Assembly (NCBI RefSeq): GCF_025094135.1
Contig: NW_026252293.1
Location: 1 to 64,000, forward strand
Reading direction: 5' to 3'
From: Mucor mucedo
Taxonomy: Eukaryota > Mucoromycota > Mucoromycetes > Mucorales > Mucoraceae
DNA length: 64,000 bases
Positions 33,123 through 44,495 of this stretch are shown here, piece by piece. A program made the position numbers and the translations under genes. Numbering within the stretch: position 1 is the stretch's first letter; every line of letters starts with the position of its first letter. The notes under the pieces were generated by a model that worked only from the letters and a program-made list of their open reading frames with translations, made no database searches and was not told where the DNA came from.

Positions 33123-34128
33123 ATACCCTACATGATCCGAAGAATGGGGTAAGCTACTAATTACTTAATCCTTATTCGATCATATACTAACCAACTTCTA
33201 TAGTCCATTGCGGTGTTATTCTGCTAAGTCCCTTGAACGGTCGATTGGTACATACAAAAAACGTATCCGGTCTTCTCTTCATCCTGGTATTAATGCTGGC
33301 AACATTATGGAAACCAAGGAAATATTTAAATTCTTCAATGCATCCGGTATTTTTGACTTCTCTGCGTTAACGGCATCCCCTGACAGCAACGAGAAGAACT
33401 TCGAGCAGCATCCTCAAGATGCCACCTATCCTCAACTCTGGTCCCCTTTTGATGATTCTTTTACTAAGGTTGGTGTGCTCTTGCAGGGTTCTTCGGATGT
33501 CCTCATTTGTGGTCTGTATTGCACAATCCCTTGGTGTCGTGCGTTGATGGGTTGTATGACAAGGCTGACTGGCATGAGGCAACGAGTTGTATTGCCGTTT
33601 CATCAACAACAACACCTTCGAATTTCGACAAGGTTATTCCATGAAAATCAAGTCTACATTTCGGAGTTGTACAAGAAGAAGAATAGGTCATGCTCTCGTG
33701 GTGGTGAATTCGTCATGTTCGAAGCGATACATAAGAACAAGTAAGTATATGTTTTTGCTATCGCCGTATTGCATTTATTGACACTCTTCAAATTTAGTCT
33801 ATTCGTGCCAGTTAAAAACTGGTTCGTTTGTAAGATTCTGTTCTTTTTCCGTTTCCAATTCTCCGCCAATGAACCAGGGTCCCATTATGTGCATGGTGAA
33901 TTGGCAAAAACACATGGCGTGTCTCCTATCTCAAAGTCTATCCCACGGATTCAGCGCTTTGGTGATAGCGAGCAAAAATTCGTTGTATTTGACGCCAGGG
34001 ATATTGTATCTTCTGTTGGATTGCTGAATTCCTCAGACAATTCAGCATACAAGTATGTCATCAAAACTGGTGATGCGTTTGCGAAAGACATGTCAAGTTC
34101 TGCCGGAAAGATTGGGACTCTGGAGTAA
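33085..34128 (+). pseudogene. CACTA-like transposase, C-terminal part only
   Basis: The frame starts within LHQLHHIPYMIRRMG (about 33,090), splices at about 33,151/33,203 to PLRCYSAKSLERSIGTYKKR and HPGINAGNIMETKEIF, and continues to FHQQQHLRIS, RGGEFVMFEAIHKNK. It then splices across 33,741-33,797 to LFVPVKNWFVCKILFFF and KFVVFDARDIVSSVGL, and stops at 34,126-34,128. It parallels the C-terminal third of the transposase at 26,945-30,703 and has no stop in this part. The upstream catalytic region is missing through internal deletion. Confidence 0.7.
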
Positions 34129-34578
34129 AGAGCTATTTTTTTTTTCTTTTTTTTTTTTGAATGTAGTAAAGGCTTTTCAACATCCGAAAAAAAAATTATC
34201 GCTTCATTGTGTCACACAAAATAACAGTATTTTCTTCAAACATCATCTTTGCCATCACCAAGGAACATATTTATCATTTTTTTTTCATAACACAACTTCC
34301 AATATAACATATTATCTTTATATAACAATTTTTTACAATTTTTATGTCATTTGCGTTTTTTTGATTTTGCGGTCCAAGTCTAAATGTTACTTGGACCTCT
34401 GGTAGAGGTAATTAGCTAAAATTGGACCGCAACCTCCGGTCCCGGTCTAAATTGTAAATTTACCACGACTAAGTTTTACGGTGGTAGGAGAAGTTCTATA
34501 GCAGTATACAAGAGTATGCTGATTATGCAGCATCAAAAGTTGTTTTAATTTCATAATTTATTTATTTAAACAATTTGC

Positions 34579-35139
34579 TTAATTATTTTTAAGTGAATCG
34601 TACCCAAATACGACAAATTTAGCGCACAATGACAGTGAAGAGAACCAATCGGCAGGACGAGATATCTCGATGTCCATGCACCAATTATAACAATCCAGTC
34701 CTTCCGCGAGGAAATAGGCATCGAATGATAAGGTTGGTGTGAGCATTGTATGGACTTTACTTGGGAAATATTTGCTAACAGATAATGTCGAGTTTCTATC
34801 AAATATGTAAATATCATTTAAGGCAAGGAGGCGAATATCTGAGAGCTGTGCAGGATCCGTGCGTGTAGCCAATTTGAGGTTTGCTTTCTTAAAATCGAGA
34901 CATAAATTAGATATAGAGACATTTCCTAACATCCATTCTGACTCTGACTCCAAAGTATCTTCCAACTCGGTTGCATCATCCTCCTCTTCTTCTTCTTCTT
35001 CTTCTTCTTTTTCCTTGTCCTCATCTGATTTGTTAAAAGTAAGTGTGTACTCACAAGTACGGTAAGGATGGTGGTGGATTGACAAATCTGATGGGATCTT
35101 ATACTCTTCATCGCTTTCCTCATCATATGAATCTACCAA
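34579..35139 (-). CDS. Unrecognised acidic protein (3' exon)
   Basis: A 186-codon frame with a Glu run (about residues 43-52) and a hydrophobic-aromatic C-terminus (TLSFDAYFLAEGLDCYNWCM, WFSSLSLCAKFVVFGYDS). It opens at a TTG codon, so the true start is probably in an upstream exon. A 40-bp block just upstream (35,166-35,206) recurs at 40,619-40,658, upstream of another unrecognised minus-strand frame. The two may be distant copies of one lineage-specific gene. No domain recognised. Confidence 0.4.
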   Translation of the reverse strand: MVDSYDEESDEEYKIPSDLSIHHHPYRTCEYTLTFNKSDEDKEKEEEEEEEEEDDATELEDTLESESEWMLGNVSISNLCLDFKKANLKLATRTDPAQLSDIRLLALNDIYIFDRNSTLSVSKYFPSKVHTMLTPTLSFDAYFLAEGLDCYNWCMDIEISRPADWFSSLSLCAKFVVFGYDSLKNN

Positions 35140-35165
35140 GTCCAGTGTATGGCCGGATTCCCCTA

Positions 35166-35206
35166 GCCAAAGTTATATCAAACTTGGTAAAAAAAACAAA
35201 ACTTGC
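35166..35206. repeat. 40-bp dispersed repeat, copy 1
   Basis: CAAAGTTATATCAAACTTGG followed by TAAAAAAAACAAAACTTGCA. It is nearly identical to 40,619-40,658. On the plus strand it could be the end of an exon (AKVISNL) followed by a GTAAAA donor. Confidence 0.6.
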
Positions 35207-35270
35207 AGCTCCACACACTCTTTCCTCGCCATCATCAAGTGCGAATGATAATGCTCATACGTCAAAATGA

Positions 35271-38150
35271 ATCGAACCTGTGCCGAAATCATTAAATGCA
35301 TGAATAACGCTAGAACCACTTGCTGTAATGCTAAAACTGATGTGTTGAGGCTCTGTCTCGGGTGATTTTAACGATGTTAATAGACCGTAGGCAGCTACGA
35401 TAGTTACAGTACGGCTTCTACCGTCTTTGCTGTCAGGTAGCTGTGCTACGGTGAGCCTCTATTCCTGCGCAATTCGGTACATCACTTGAGCTTTGAATGC
35501 TATCCATTATAGATAAATACGTGTTTTTGATTTTGTTGTCATTTATCGGATAAAGCTTGTCTTTATTGATTGCATATTTCAATTCTGCGAAAGACCATTG
35601 ACTGATGGGATGGTCAAGATTTACATTTTTGAAAAGACCGTGAACGTGGGAATAACTTTTCCTTAGAAGAGTATGCCTGAAAGTGATTGTGGCGACCTGT
35701 GTATGCGTTTGCTTAAATGCTGATTTTCGTAGAAATATTGGAAGAATGAGTTGTTTGCTTCGTTCTTCATTTTGTATGATTTATCCATAACTTGAAAAAT
35801 AAAGACGAATCGTGGTAAAAACGTTTGCGTTCATACGCGTCTCATCCCACTTAAAAATTTCTTGATTGGATAAAATAAATGATGACGTTACTTACGCGCA
35901 TGACCGACGAATTTTTGAGCGGGCTGCTTTGCTTTTGATTTTAGGGCGCGTTTATTATTAAAATAAAATGTTTTTTGTCATCTTTGTGAAGTAAAATAGA
36001 ATTGGAAGGAATGTTTGTAGAATCTATATGAGAGAGAAACTAGTGATTGAAGCTGGTCGATTCTTCGAGCTCAGTTTCGTTCAAAGTATATTGTTGGCGT
36101 TTAAGTTTGTTCAGTAGGAGTAAGAAGAGCTGAGCTATCAGACGAGTTCTGAGGATTGTTTGAGAAAGTGGGGTCGAAAGAAACTATTCAATTTAAGGTT
36201 AGTAAAAATAAATGAAGCCGTAAAGATTTCAATAGTATTTATGTTTACCTTCAAATACAGACAACCAAGACATATCACACTTCAACAAATACATGTGTTT
36301 GCATGCGATATTGTTAAAGCGGAAGTCAGGGCAGCTGCAAGTGATCATTTGTAGATCGTCCACCACAACATCATAACTTACGCCAGAAGTCGAGAAAGAA
36401 GAAACAACATAAACACTTCTTCCAGCAGAATCAGTTCTCGCAGTTTCGATGTCATGCAGTGTTCTTTACTACATTTCAAGTGTATTTACTTTTGCTTAAG
36501 ATATCTGGTCCTTTTTTTTTTCAGTATAGAACATCTCTTTATATATCCATAAAAATATGACAGTTCAAAAAGAAAAACAAGACGGGAACAGGCTACAGAC
36601 TTTTGATGGGCAAAGCAACCATGTAGCTTCTAAACCGGTTTTTGAAGCTGATGACTTCATTTATTCCCGCGTTAGATCAAATGCCATCTAATTTTTAGGT
36701 CTTTTGGATGAGCCTTTGGTCCCTAAATAAAGTTTAGTATCCAATAAAAACTTTACATATGCCACTTACTCTCGGTCAATCTCTCACTTAATTTGAAAGA
36801 GTTTTCGATTCTCATGCAGCTTCTTTATTTCAAGCCGAAAATCATCCACTTAATCTGTAAGATATTTTGATTTCCAGTCAGATCCACAGTCTCATGTTTA
36901 TTTTATCCTACAATTATATGATACCATTGGTAAGAACCTGGAAGCTTAAGACAGATTTTTCTACAAACAAAAACTAAATATAACCTAAAACCTAAAACCT
37001 GAAATTGATCCTAATAGTAATATATTCACAAACACCTCTTTTAGAGCCGTGTAAAGCATACACATCAAATCAAATTCATAAACCTGGTTCCCACCATCAC
37101 AAGGTAGAGAAACTATTTTTCTCAACTTGTCGTCGAAACCCCTTATTATACAAAATGACGTCTCTAACAATATTTGATTTGATATATTATTATTTTTCCT
37201 TATAAAAAAGCCTCTTGAGATTTTTTTCTTTCTTTCTTTGTTCACTTGTTCACCAAAAGAAAGGAAAAAAGAGGACGGAAATATCGTAAAAATAAGCAAG
37301 TATAAATGATACATGACCTATTTTATTTAATTTTGTAGACAAAGGATCTATTCAAATATCAAAATGTGGTTGTTTACTTTTGAGCTGATCGTGCTGACCT
37401 TTGGTTATCTTTTCCTTTTGTACTGCCCAATTTTTTCCTCATAAAAGGTTTTTTTTAATAGAGGCAAAAGGTTTTTACTGATGCCGGGGTTGGTACCAAT
37501 ACAACATTCATCTATCAGAGGAAGAAGGCAGTCTAGAATTTGGTTTCCGTTACAAACAGTGTCTTACACTGCCACAGGTATGATAATTTTTATATATGTT
37601 CTATGCAAAAAGTCAGTCTTAAAGTTACTTTTATTAATTTATAGCATTACTTCATGATGTATAGCCTATTGGAGCTGTTCCCCCAGTGTCCAGTGGGTGT
37701 TCTCTGATTAATTGGTAAGTGATATAACTTTTTTTTTTCTCTATCGTATCTGTGTATGTTTATACTAACGCGAAATTTGTACTACGGGTAGCTCAAGACG
37801 ATGCAAATTACAAGGAAACTTAGAAGGGTTTCTATAGCCGTGGTTTCAGCACTGTTCGGTCCTATCTCTTTACCAAGAAGGTCATTCCGCATGAAAGAGC
37901 CAAAGGAGAACTCTGACGTCATTCTTTTTTTATTCGCGTATTTAAGGAGATGCGCATGTCGGATAACAATCATAAAAAAAAATCACCTTTCTCTTTGGCT
38001 TTATTATTCTTACATTATGGACGTATTTGATTAAAACTGACAACTTTTCTTCCATTGGACTTTACTTTTACTTTTATCTGTTGGAAGTTAAATAAGTAAA
38101 CGCCATGTTGTGGCCTTCTTGAAGTACTCTTTCACTCTTTTCATAACTGT
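35271..38150. other. Non-coding stretch, 2.9 kb
   Basis: Only short frames without protein-like character, and scattered GT-AG-like signals around 37,580-37,790 that do not build a recognisable gene. No repeat pair, RNA gene or inverted repeat was found by eye. Confidence 0.4.
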
Positions 38151-38154
38151 TATT

Positions 38155-38481
38155 TTATTTCCATGTAGTTTCAACAATCAACAAAGATATCAAGTCAAAT
38201 TCCGCAAGTAATTTTTGTCCTTGTTTGTAATTGTATTTCTCAATCCACTTCTTTGGTAATGACATGAATTTGCAGTAATTATGGATTATTGTTTCTAACA
38301 TAATGATAGGTAACAATATTGGTGATTTATGGTATACTTCTTCAGCATATTTCTGCGCCTTATTTTGATCTGACTTGGTTCCGGATATGAAGAAGGATTG
38401 ACACACGGCTGCATGCGTCTTTAGGACTTTGTTATGATGCATGTAACTGGTCAGATTATTTTGCTGAGCTTGGTCGGTTTC
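38155..38481 (-). CDS. Unrecognised 3' exon
   Basis: From an acceptor-like CATAG at about 38,482 the minus strand is open for 108 codons to a stop at 38,155. It encodes ETDQAQQNNLTSYMHHNKVL then KYAEEVYHKSPILLPIIMLE and KWIEKYNYKQGQKLLAEFDL, a mixed, globular-looking composition. Upstream exons were not identified and no family is recognised. Confidence 0.35.
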   Translation of the reverse strand, partial: ETDQAQQNNLTSYMHHNKVLKTHAAVCQSFFISGTKSDQNKAQKYAEEVYHKSPILLPIIMLETIIHNYCKFMSLPKKWIEKYNYKQGQKLLAEFDLISLLIVETTWK

Positions 38482-38986
38482 CTATGCCGTTGACGCAGAA
38501 CATTCTTTTATCCTCTTCTTTATAATATCGGATATTAGGATGCGGCTCACAGAATAATGCTTGTCTCTTATAAACGTCTTGTTGCTCTGTAATGCAATAC
38601 AATCCAGGAGATCACATTCGAGTTTTGGTATAAATTTCTCTGAATGAATCTGGTGATGTTCTTGCTCATCCCTTTTCTAATATAGGTATGATCTCTATTT
38701 AAAATTTTCCGAATTGTAACTCTACGATATCATATACATATGGATAACCTAATAAATGAAAATCAGTTTATATTTACATCTCTTTCTGTTACTCTTGCAT
38801 TGGTAGAGTAGCTTAAAGCGTATTTTTGTTGGCCTAACATACGTCCCTTATTGCTTATTTGTTTGTAATTTCTTTGTTTATTTTTTGTCTTAATGAGCAA
38901 TCCTACCAAAGAATAGGGTCCTATAGTTATGGACACTCGCGTTTCCAAGTCATACTGCGCCTGGTATTCGTCAATTATACCAATTG

Positions 38987-39852
38987 ATGGCAGCGAAGTA
39001 TGTGGAGGTGATGGAGTCTCTGAAACAACAACATGCGATGTAGCAAGCAAACATGGAACGTCATTTTGACCAACAAATGAAGAAATTCGCGAGTCGAGAG
39101 GAGGCAGAAAGAACACGCACTACTGAACTTCACCAAGACCAAATGGAAGAATTGAAAAGTTTCTATTCTCAACAATTACAAGCCCAAGGTAATATCTACG
39201 CTGAACAGTTGAAGGTCACTCAATATATGGTCAAACAAGTTCAGGCAGATGTATCTGATCTGGGACGTCAGTTGAAAATAGCTCACCTACAAGGTCTTGA
39301 AAAGAATAGTGCAATCTTAGGATATAAGACTCAACTTATAGGATTGAACGATCATTGTGACGAATAGTTTTGCCGTCCCCCTCCCCCTCCCCCCTCTTTC
39401 CACTGCAAGAGTAAATTCAATACAGATCAAGCTGAATCAATTGACTAGAGATGTTAAAGGGATGATTTCGGTTGAATATCCAGAAACACAGCTTGAGAAG
39501 GATATACTGATTGTATATAAGACATTTTATGCCATGAACCTGGAAGGGTTTGCACATAAAGAGAAGATCAACATTTGTTTATGCGATTTTATTTTTTGCT
39601 GCGCTAACCTTTACTTGGTAGGACATTTAAATCCGTTAAACAAATGGAAGCAAGAAAAATAAAGAAAGCGACTCAAGAGGTAGGTACGAAACTATCAATT
39701 ATCGCTCTTAATTTATTTAAATAACTATTTTCTAGACTACTGAAGCTGATGGCAGCGAGTTGGAGGGTGAAAACAAAGCTCCAGTGGCAATGATAAACAC
39801 TTCGAAGCAGTATTACCTTTTCAGGGAGACGTTTCACTGTAAGCAAGATTAA
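38987..39852 (+). pseudogene. Coiled-coil protein with in-frame stop and frameshift
   Basis: From ATG 38,987 the frame reads KYVEVMESLKQQHAM, hits TAG at 39,041-39,043, and resumes QANMERHFDQQMKKFASREE with heptad-like Gln/Glu/Lys-rich sequence to about 39,350. A one-nucleotide change then moves to a Pro-rich and helical segment (FAVPLPLPPLSTARVN, RDVKGMISVEYPETQLEKDI). The final exons run through GT-AG introns to RETFHCKQD-stop at 39,852. The two lesions imply a dead gene. The family is unknown; a transposon-linked accessory gene is possible. Confidence 0.45.
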
Positions 39853-39947
39853 ATTAATATCAATCAATTCAATACTGTGCTTCCACTCTTAATTTACCAT
39901 TTTTTTTTTTTTTTTTTTGAAAATGCTGCCTACTTTCTTAAATTATT

Positions 39948-40397
39948 TTAGACATATGTGTGAGGATAAGTTGCCCATAATAATGGGACTAACTTGGCCA
40001 AATGATTGAAATTATCCTGCCCAACATTATGAATATTAAATAACTGTACTTTACAAATGGTTTGACCAACTTCTGGTGGATAAAGGTTTTCAATGTTTAA
40101 TGATGAATTAAAAAGATAAAAATAATTTATGTCTTTTGTTTTTTTTGGTGTACGGGAGAGAACGGCGTTCCCACTTGATATCCAGTTTACAGGTGGATTC
40201 GAGGCTGGGCGTTTCAAATTACTATAACTAAAAAGCGAAGCAGTTTCAATCTTGGCGGCAGTTTCTAATGCGATCTCCTTTAAACATAGCAAGTGTTTAA
40301 TTAGATTCGGTAAAAGTGACATTTGATCCGCGTCCTTAAATAGCTTGATTTTTGATGCGTTAACCGATCTGTACAGCTTGGGGGAGGGGAGATCCAT
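39948..40397 (-). CDS. Unrecognised protein fragment
   Basis: A 149-codon frame starting at ATG 40,397 (MDLPSPKLYRSVNASKIKLF) and ending WATYPHTYV-stop. The sequence has mixed composition with a KRPASNPPVNW segment and a late hydrophobic part. The 40-bp repeat at 40,619-40,658 lies upstream on the complementary strand, as it does for the frame at 34,579-35,139. No domain recognised. Confidence 0.35.
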   Translation of the reverse strand: MDLPSPKLYRSVNASKIKLFKDADQMSLLPNLIKHLLCLKEIALETAAKIETASLFSYSNLKRPASNPPVNWISSGNAVLSRTPKKTKDINYFYLFNSSLNIENLYPPEVGQTICKVQLFNIHNVGQDNFNHLAKLVPLLWATYPHTYV

Positions 40398-40618
40398 GAC
40401 ATATGTCTGTACATTAAGCTGCTAATGTCTAAGCTAACCAAGAAGAGGTTATGGTCTTTCCAATTGAAATTCCATAACACATCTATTTTTGTTGTGTTAA
40501 TATATACCTTAGGTATCAACTTCACCCCCTTTTTTTTTTGGCATAATACTTACCATTTCCAGTCTAGCAGTGTCCTTGTACACAAGTGTTTCCAGCAATC
40601 ACATCATATCATATACCC

Positions 40619-40658
40619 AAAGTTATATCAAACTTGGTAAAAAAACAAAACTTGCAAA
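40619..40658. repeat. 40-bp dispersed repeat, copy 2
   Basis: Same sequence as 35,166-35,206 except for one fewer A in the run. Confidence 0.6.
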
Positions 40659-40659
40659 A

Positions 40660-42230
40660 AGAAAAAGGGAAAAAAAATAGTGTGGGAACGGGTTTTATAA
40701 GATTTTTTTAATAGGTTGATAAACAAGCTTATGTCAGGATGATTTAATTGTTCATTTAATCATACATAATGTTTGGGCTTTTACTTATTTTAGAAACATC
40801 CACAAATAACTTAAGCAGGTTTGAAGCTGGTAGTTGTCTATCAGCATTTCAGTAGTAGCATATACTGATAGTGAAGTATATTTTATGAAAAACAAAAATC
40901 CATCATCCTAAAAAGCTACGATAATATGTCAGTTGACACAAACATTTTTCATAGACTATAATGTGTAGACCGTGATTTTAAAAAATACGGAGGTCTAGTT
41001 GTTTCTGTATAAATAATCATTAAATAAACAATGACATAAGTTAGCTGTTGTTTATCAGTCTTTGGATGAAACTTTTTCACATGCTTTTATTTTTATCTAA
41101 GAATATTGTCAATAGGGGAAATATTATTTACTACAACAGAAATAATCTGGAATCATGTTTTATTGATAAAGTTTAGTAAACGATATTTATGATGTTATAT
41201 TCGTAAGAATATTCTTGATGTTTAACGAAGTGGGATTTCGGATGTGATACCTTAGTGTGGCAACTAGATGCAACCCTTCTTTAAATCTTGTCAATATCCA
41301 GTACCTAAAATGACTGAAATCAATGCTTTTTATTTTTCGGTAATATTGGAGAGAGTTATGAAAAAGATCATACGGTCAAGATGACAACGTGAGGAAACGT
41401 ATGTGTGATGATTGGAGTTGTTTGATGACAATGCATCATGACAATTATATCCAATCACCTTCTCCCCTGGAACAATTAACTTGCTGGGCAAAGTGGAAGA
41501 AGCTGTATACGTGGAGATGGTACAGCCTCGTATTATCCCAAGTGTGCAACATGGTTGAAGGGCAAGGTATTTTTGTATTACTGACCTGCACAAAAACCAG
41601 CTGTATATCCTCAGAATTTGCGAAGCATGGTCTGTGGTTAAAGGAGCAACACTAGCCAATAGGAGTGCGTTATTTGAGGTTTTCCCGGGATTTGCCCTGT
41701 CTACTTGAATATTGATCGATCTTACCCCTACGAAACACAAAAATAGATATAAGCACGGTCGCACGCTAATTAAGGGTGATTATCATTCCGTACATACAAC
41801 GGTGTGTAGCTTAAAATGCAATCATTGTAAAGAAGAAAAATGTCGTTACTGCGCTTTTTTTTTTAAAAAATGTGCAGGCACGTGTGATGCAACTGTTGCT
41901 CACAGGGGGGGTTGGAAGTGGCAAACAGTAAAAGTCTTAAAAGCGTTGGTAGTACACACACCCAAAAATCAGATCGTTTTCACGAGCTCAACTAACAAAG
42001 ATCGCTTTTTAAAGATTGTAGCTGACACAATACTTAAATTCTTCATTCAGAAAACATCTTGTGGATACGTCACCGGAGTAAATAACTAGAATTTCTGCCA
42101 TGTGAAAATAAACCAATAGTATTTGTTCGGTCCATCTATTTCCGAGGTCTTTGAAAGGTTTAATATAAAAACCTTTTTGAATCCCTGACGGAAAAACGTT
42201 TTTATCTGTTTTCTTTTCTTTAGATAATAA
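40660..42230. other. Transition zone, no supported gene
   Basis: Overlapping open frames on both strands at 41,330-41,770 and a plus frame at 41,712-42,089 with clustered Cys (CSLKCNHCKEEKCRYC) lack splice structure and recognisable motifs. They could be remnants of a transposon gene. The last 100 bp before 42,231 is the promoter region of the P450 reductase gene. Confidence 0.4.
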
Positions 42231-44495
42231 ATGGCTCGTACAACTCACCAGTTTCTGGATACTTTGGATATCATCTTCCTAGGTACTATCGGCCTTGGTA
42301 CGATTGCTTGGTTTGCTAGACATCAGATTGCAGACAAGCTTTTCAAGACCAATGCTAAACCCGAACTTAAAACTGAAGCTAAAGCCGGCCCTGCAAAGAA
42401 GGAACGCAACTTTGTTAAAGTCATGCAACAAGAGGTAAAAAGAAGAAAGAAAAAAGAGAAAAAATAAACATCATCTCTCATAAACTAATCATAATTCCAG
42501 GGTCGTAAAGTCATTTTCTTTTATGGTTCTCAAACAGGAACAGCAGAAGACTATGCTTCTCGTCTTGCCAAAGAGTGTTCCCAAAAGTACGGTGTCAGTG
42601 CCATGGTAGCTGATATCGAATTATACGACATGTCTTTCCTCGACCAAGTCCCTGACGATTTCCTCGTCTTTTTTGTACTTGCCACTTATGGTGAAGGTGA
42701 GCCTACAGATAATGCTGCCGACTTTTGGGATCTTATCACCGATGAATCTCCTCAATACTCCAATGGCGAAGAAGATAAACCCTTAGAGAATTTAAGATAT
42801 ATTGCTTTTGGTCTTGGTAATAAGACATATGAACATTACAACGAGGTAGTGAGAAAGGTTGATAATCAGTTGGTTGCTGCCGGAGCAAAAAGAATCGGTG
42901 AACGTGGTGAGGGCGATGATGATGGTTCATTAGAAGAGGATTTCTTGGCTTGGCAAGAGGATATGTGGCCTGTATTCTGTGAAGCTATGGGTGTTGATGA
43001 AAATAGTGCTCAATCAGGCCCCCGTCAAGCTTCTTATAGCGTTGAGGAATTAACAGAGTTTGATGCCGAAAAGGTTTACAACGGTGAATTAAGCGAGTGG
43101 CTTCAAGAGGGAGCGTAAGTGTTAAATTTAAATAAGCTGTAGATTATAAGTAATCTAACTTTCATTTTCTATTCTACAGTCGTGTTGTGTATGATGCTAA
43201 GCGTCCTTATTATGCTCCTGTCACATCTAAAGACTTATTCAAGGGTGGAGATCGTCACTGTCTTCACATCGAAATCGATATTTCCAATACCAATTTGGCT
43301 TATCATACTGGTGATCATGTTGCTATCTGGCCCATTAACAATGACGTTGAAGTTGAGCGTCTTGCTAATGTTCTTGGATTAAAGGACAAACTTGACACTG
43401 TTGTCTGTGTCAAGGCAATTGATGCAGGCTGCCTCTAAGCAATTTCCTTTCCCTGTTCCTACCACTTATCGAGCCATTTTTGCTCATTACATTGATATTT
43501 GTGCTGCCGTTTCCCGTCAAACCTTGATGTCTTTAGTAGAGTTTGCCCCCACCGAGAAATCTAAGGAGGTCCTTCGTAAATTGGCTACCGATAAAGATGA
43601 ATACCGTGTTCGTGTTGGAGATGTCACACGTAACTTGGGCGAGGTTCTTCAAATGCTTGCTGAATCAGAGTCTTTGGATGTTGAGGGCTCTTTTGCTTCC
43701 GTTCCTTTTGATTTGATTGTCGAAAGTGTATCTCGCTTACAACCTCGTTATTACTCCATCTCTTCTTCGTCCAAGGAAAACCCTAAAAAGATTACTGTCA
43801 CCGCTGTCATGCTCGAATATACACCTGACGCATCTCCTCGTACTGTTTATGGTGTCAATACTAACTATCTCTGGCGTATTCATGAAGCCATCAATAATGT
43901 TGAGGCCAACACTGTAGCACCTACGTACAGAATCCAAGGTCCTCGTAACGAATTATACAATGCAGAGACCAAGGTTGCCCGTATTCCTGTTCACGTTCGT
44001 CGATCGCAATTCAAGTTACCTAGAAACCCTACTGTTCCTATTATTATGGTTGGTCCTGGTACGGGTGTTGCTCCCTTCCGTGGATTTGTTAGAGAGCGTG
44101 TACTTCAAAAGAAGGAAGGTAAGCCTGTGGGTCCCACCGTACTTTTCTTTGGTTGTCGTAGCCAAGATCAAGACTTCTTATATGATAATGAATGGCCTGA
44201 GCTCTTTGAGACCTTGGGTGGTAACTCTCGTATTATTACAGCATTTTCTCGTGACTCTGCTCAAAAGGTGTACGTTCAACATAGATTGATGGAAAATGGC
44301 GAGGAAATGTGGGGTTTATTAGAAAAGGGAGCTTATGTGTACGTTTGTGGTGATGCTAAAGTCATGGCTCGTGATGTGAATCAAACCTTTGTCCGTTTTG
44401 CTCAACAGTTTGGCGGTTTTGCAGAAGACAAGGCACAAGATTATGTCAAAAACTTGAGAAACACAGGTCGTTACCAAGAAGATGTTTGGAGTTAA
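42231..44495 (+). CDS. NADPH-cytochrome P450 reductase, with a 1-nt frameshift
   Basis: Transfers electrons from NADPH through FAD and FMN to microsomal P450s and other haem proteins at the ER. Exons are 42,231-42,434, 42,501-43,114 and 43,180-44,495, about 710 residues. Features in order: an N-terminal membrane helix (IIFLGTIGLGTIAWFA); an FMN-binding flavodoxin domain (FFYGSQTGTAEDYA, LATYGEGEPTDNA, FGLGNKTYEHYN); the FAD domain with RYYSISSSS; the NADPH domain with GPGTGVAPFRGF, FFGCRSQDQDFLY and YVCGDAKVMARDV; and the terminal DVWS with its aromatic Trp. At 43,421-43,430 (GATGCAGGCT) one extra base, probably a G at 43,427/43,428, shifts the frame between VKAID and AASKQFPFPV. No intron fits there. 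This is either a sequencing error or a broken allele. Confidence 0.93.

Larger units (their letters stand above)
31874..34483. mobile_element. Internally deleted CACTA-like element, second family
   Basis: The left terminus reads CACCGCAAATTTTTTTTCCG; the right, reverse-complemented, reads CACCGTAAAACTTAGTCGTG. They share CACCG(C/T)AAA, and TTGGACCGCAAAA occurs inverted at 31,907-31,919 and 34,365-34,377. A similar terminus ends at 16,827. Inside are only the 3' end of an accessory gene (minus) and the 3' end of a transposase gene (plus), facing away from a junction near 33,090. The 5' halves of both are deleted. Flanking triplets differ (AAA and GTA), so no duplication is seen. The boundaries are therefore less certain than for the 12-kb element. 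Confidence 0.55.

Noticed and set aside
34484..34560. Possible C-terminal remnant of the exonuclease domain (SIQEYADYAASKVVLIS)
   Set aside because: The resemblance to the Y-A-x-x-D-A motif is short, the intervening part is missing and no target duplication supports a simple insertion. Not listed as a feature.
34859..35065. Poly-serine open frame on the plus strand
   Set aside because: Antisense of the GAA-rich glutamate run in the minus-strand frame at 34,579-35,139.
41330..42089. Overlapping frames on both strands, one with clustered Cys
   Set aside because: No recognisable domain, no splice sites in agreement, and neither strand is favoured. Noted only as a possible transposon relic.
43392..43440. 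A very short intron in the P450 reductase instead of a frameshift
   Set aside because: No GT-AG pair of plausible length exists, and the residues on both sides are contiguous in the family.
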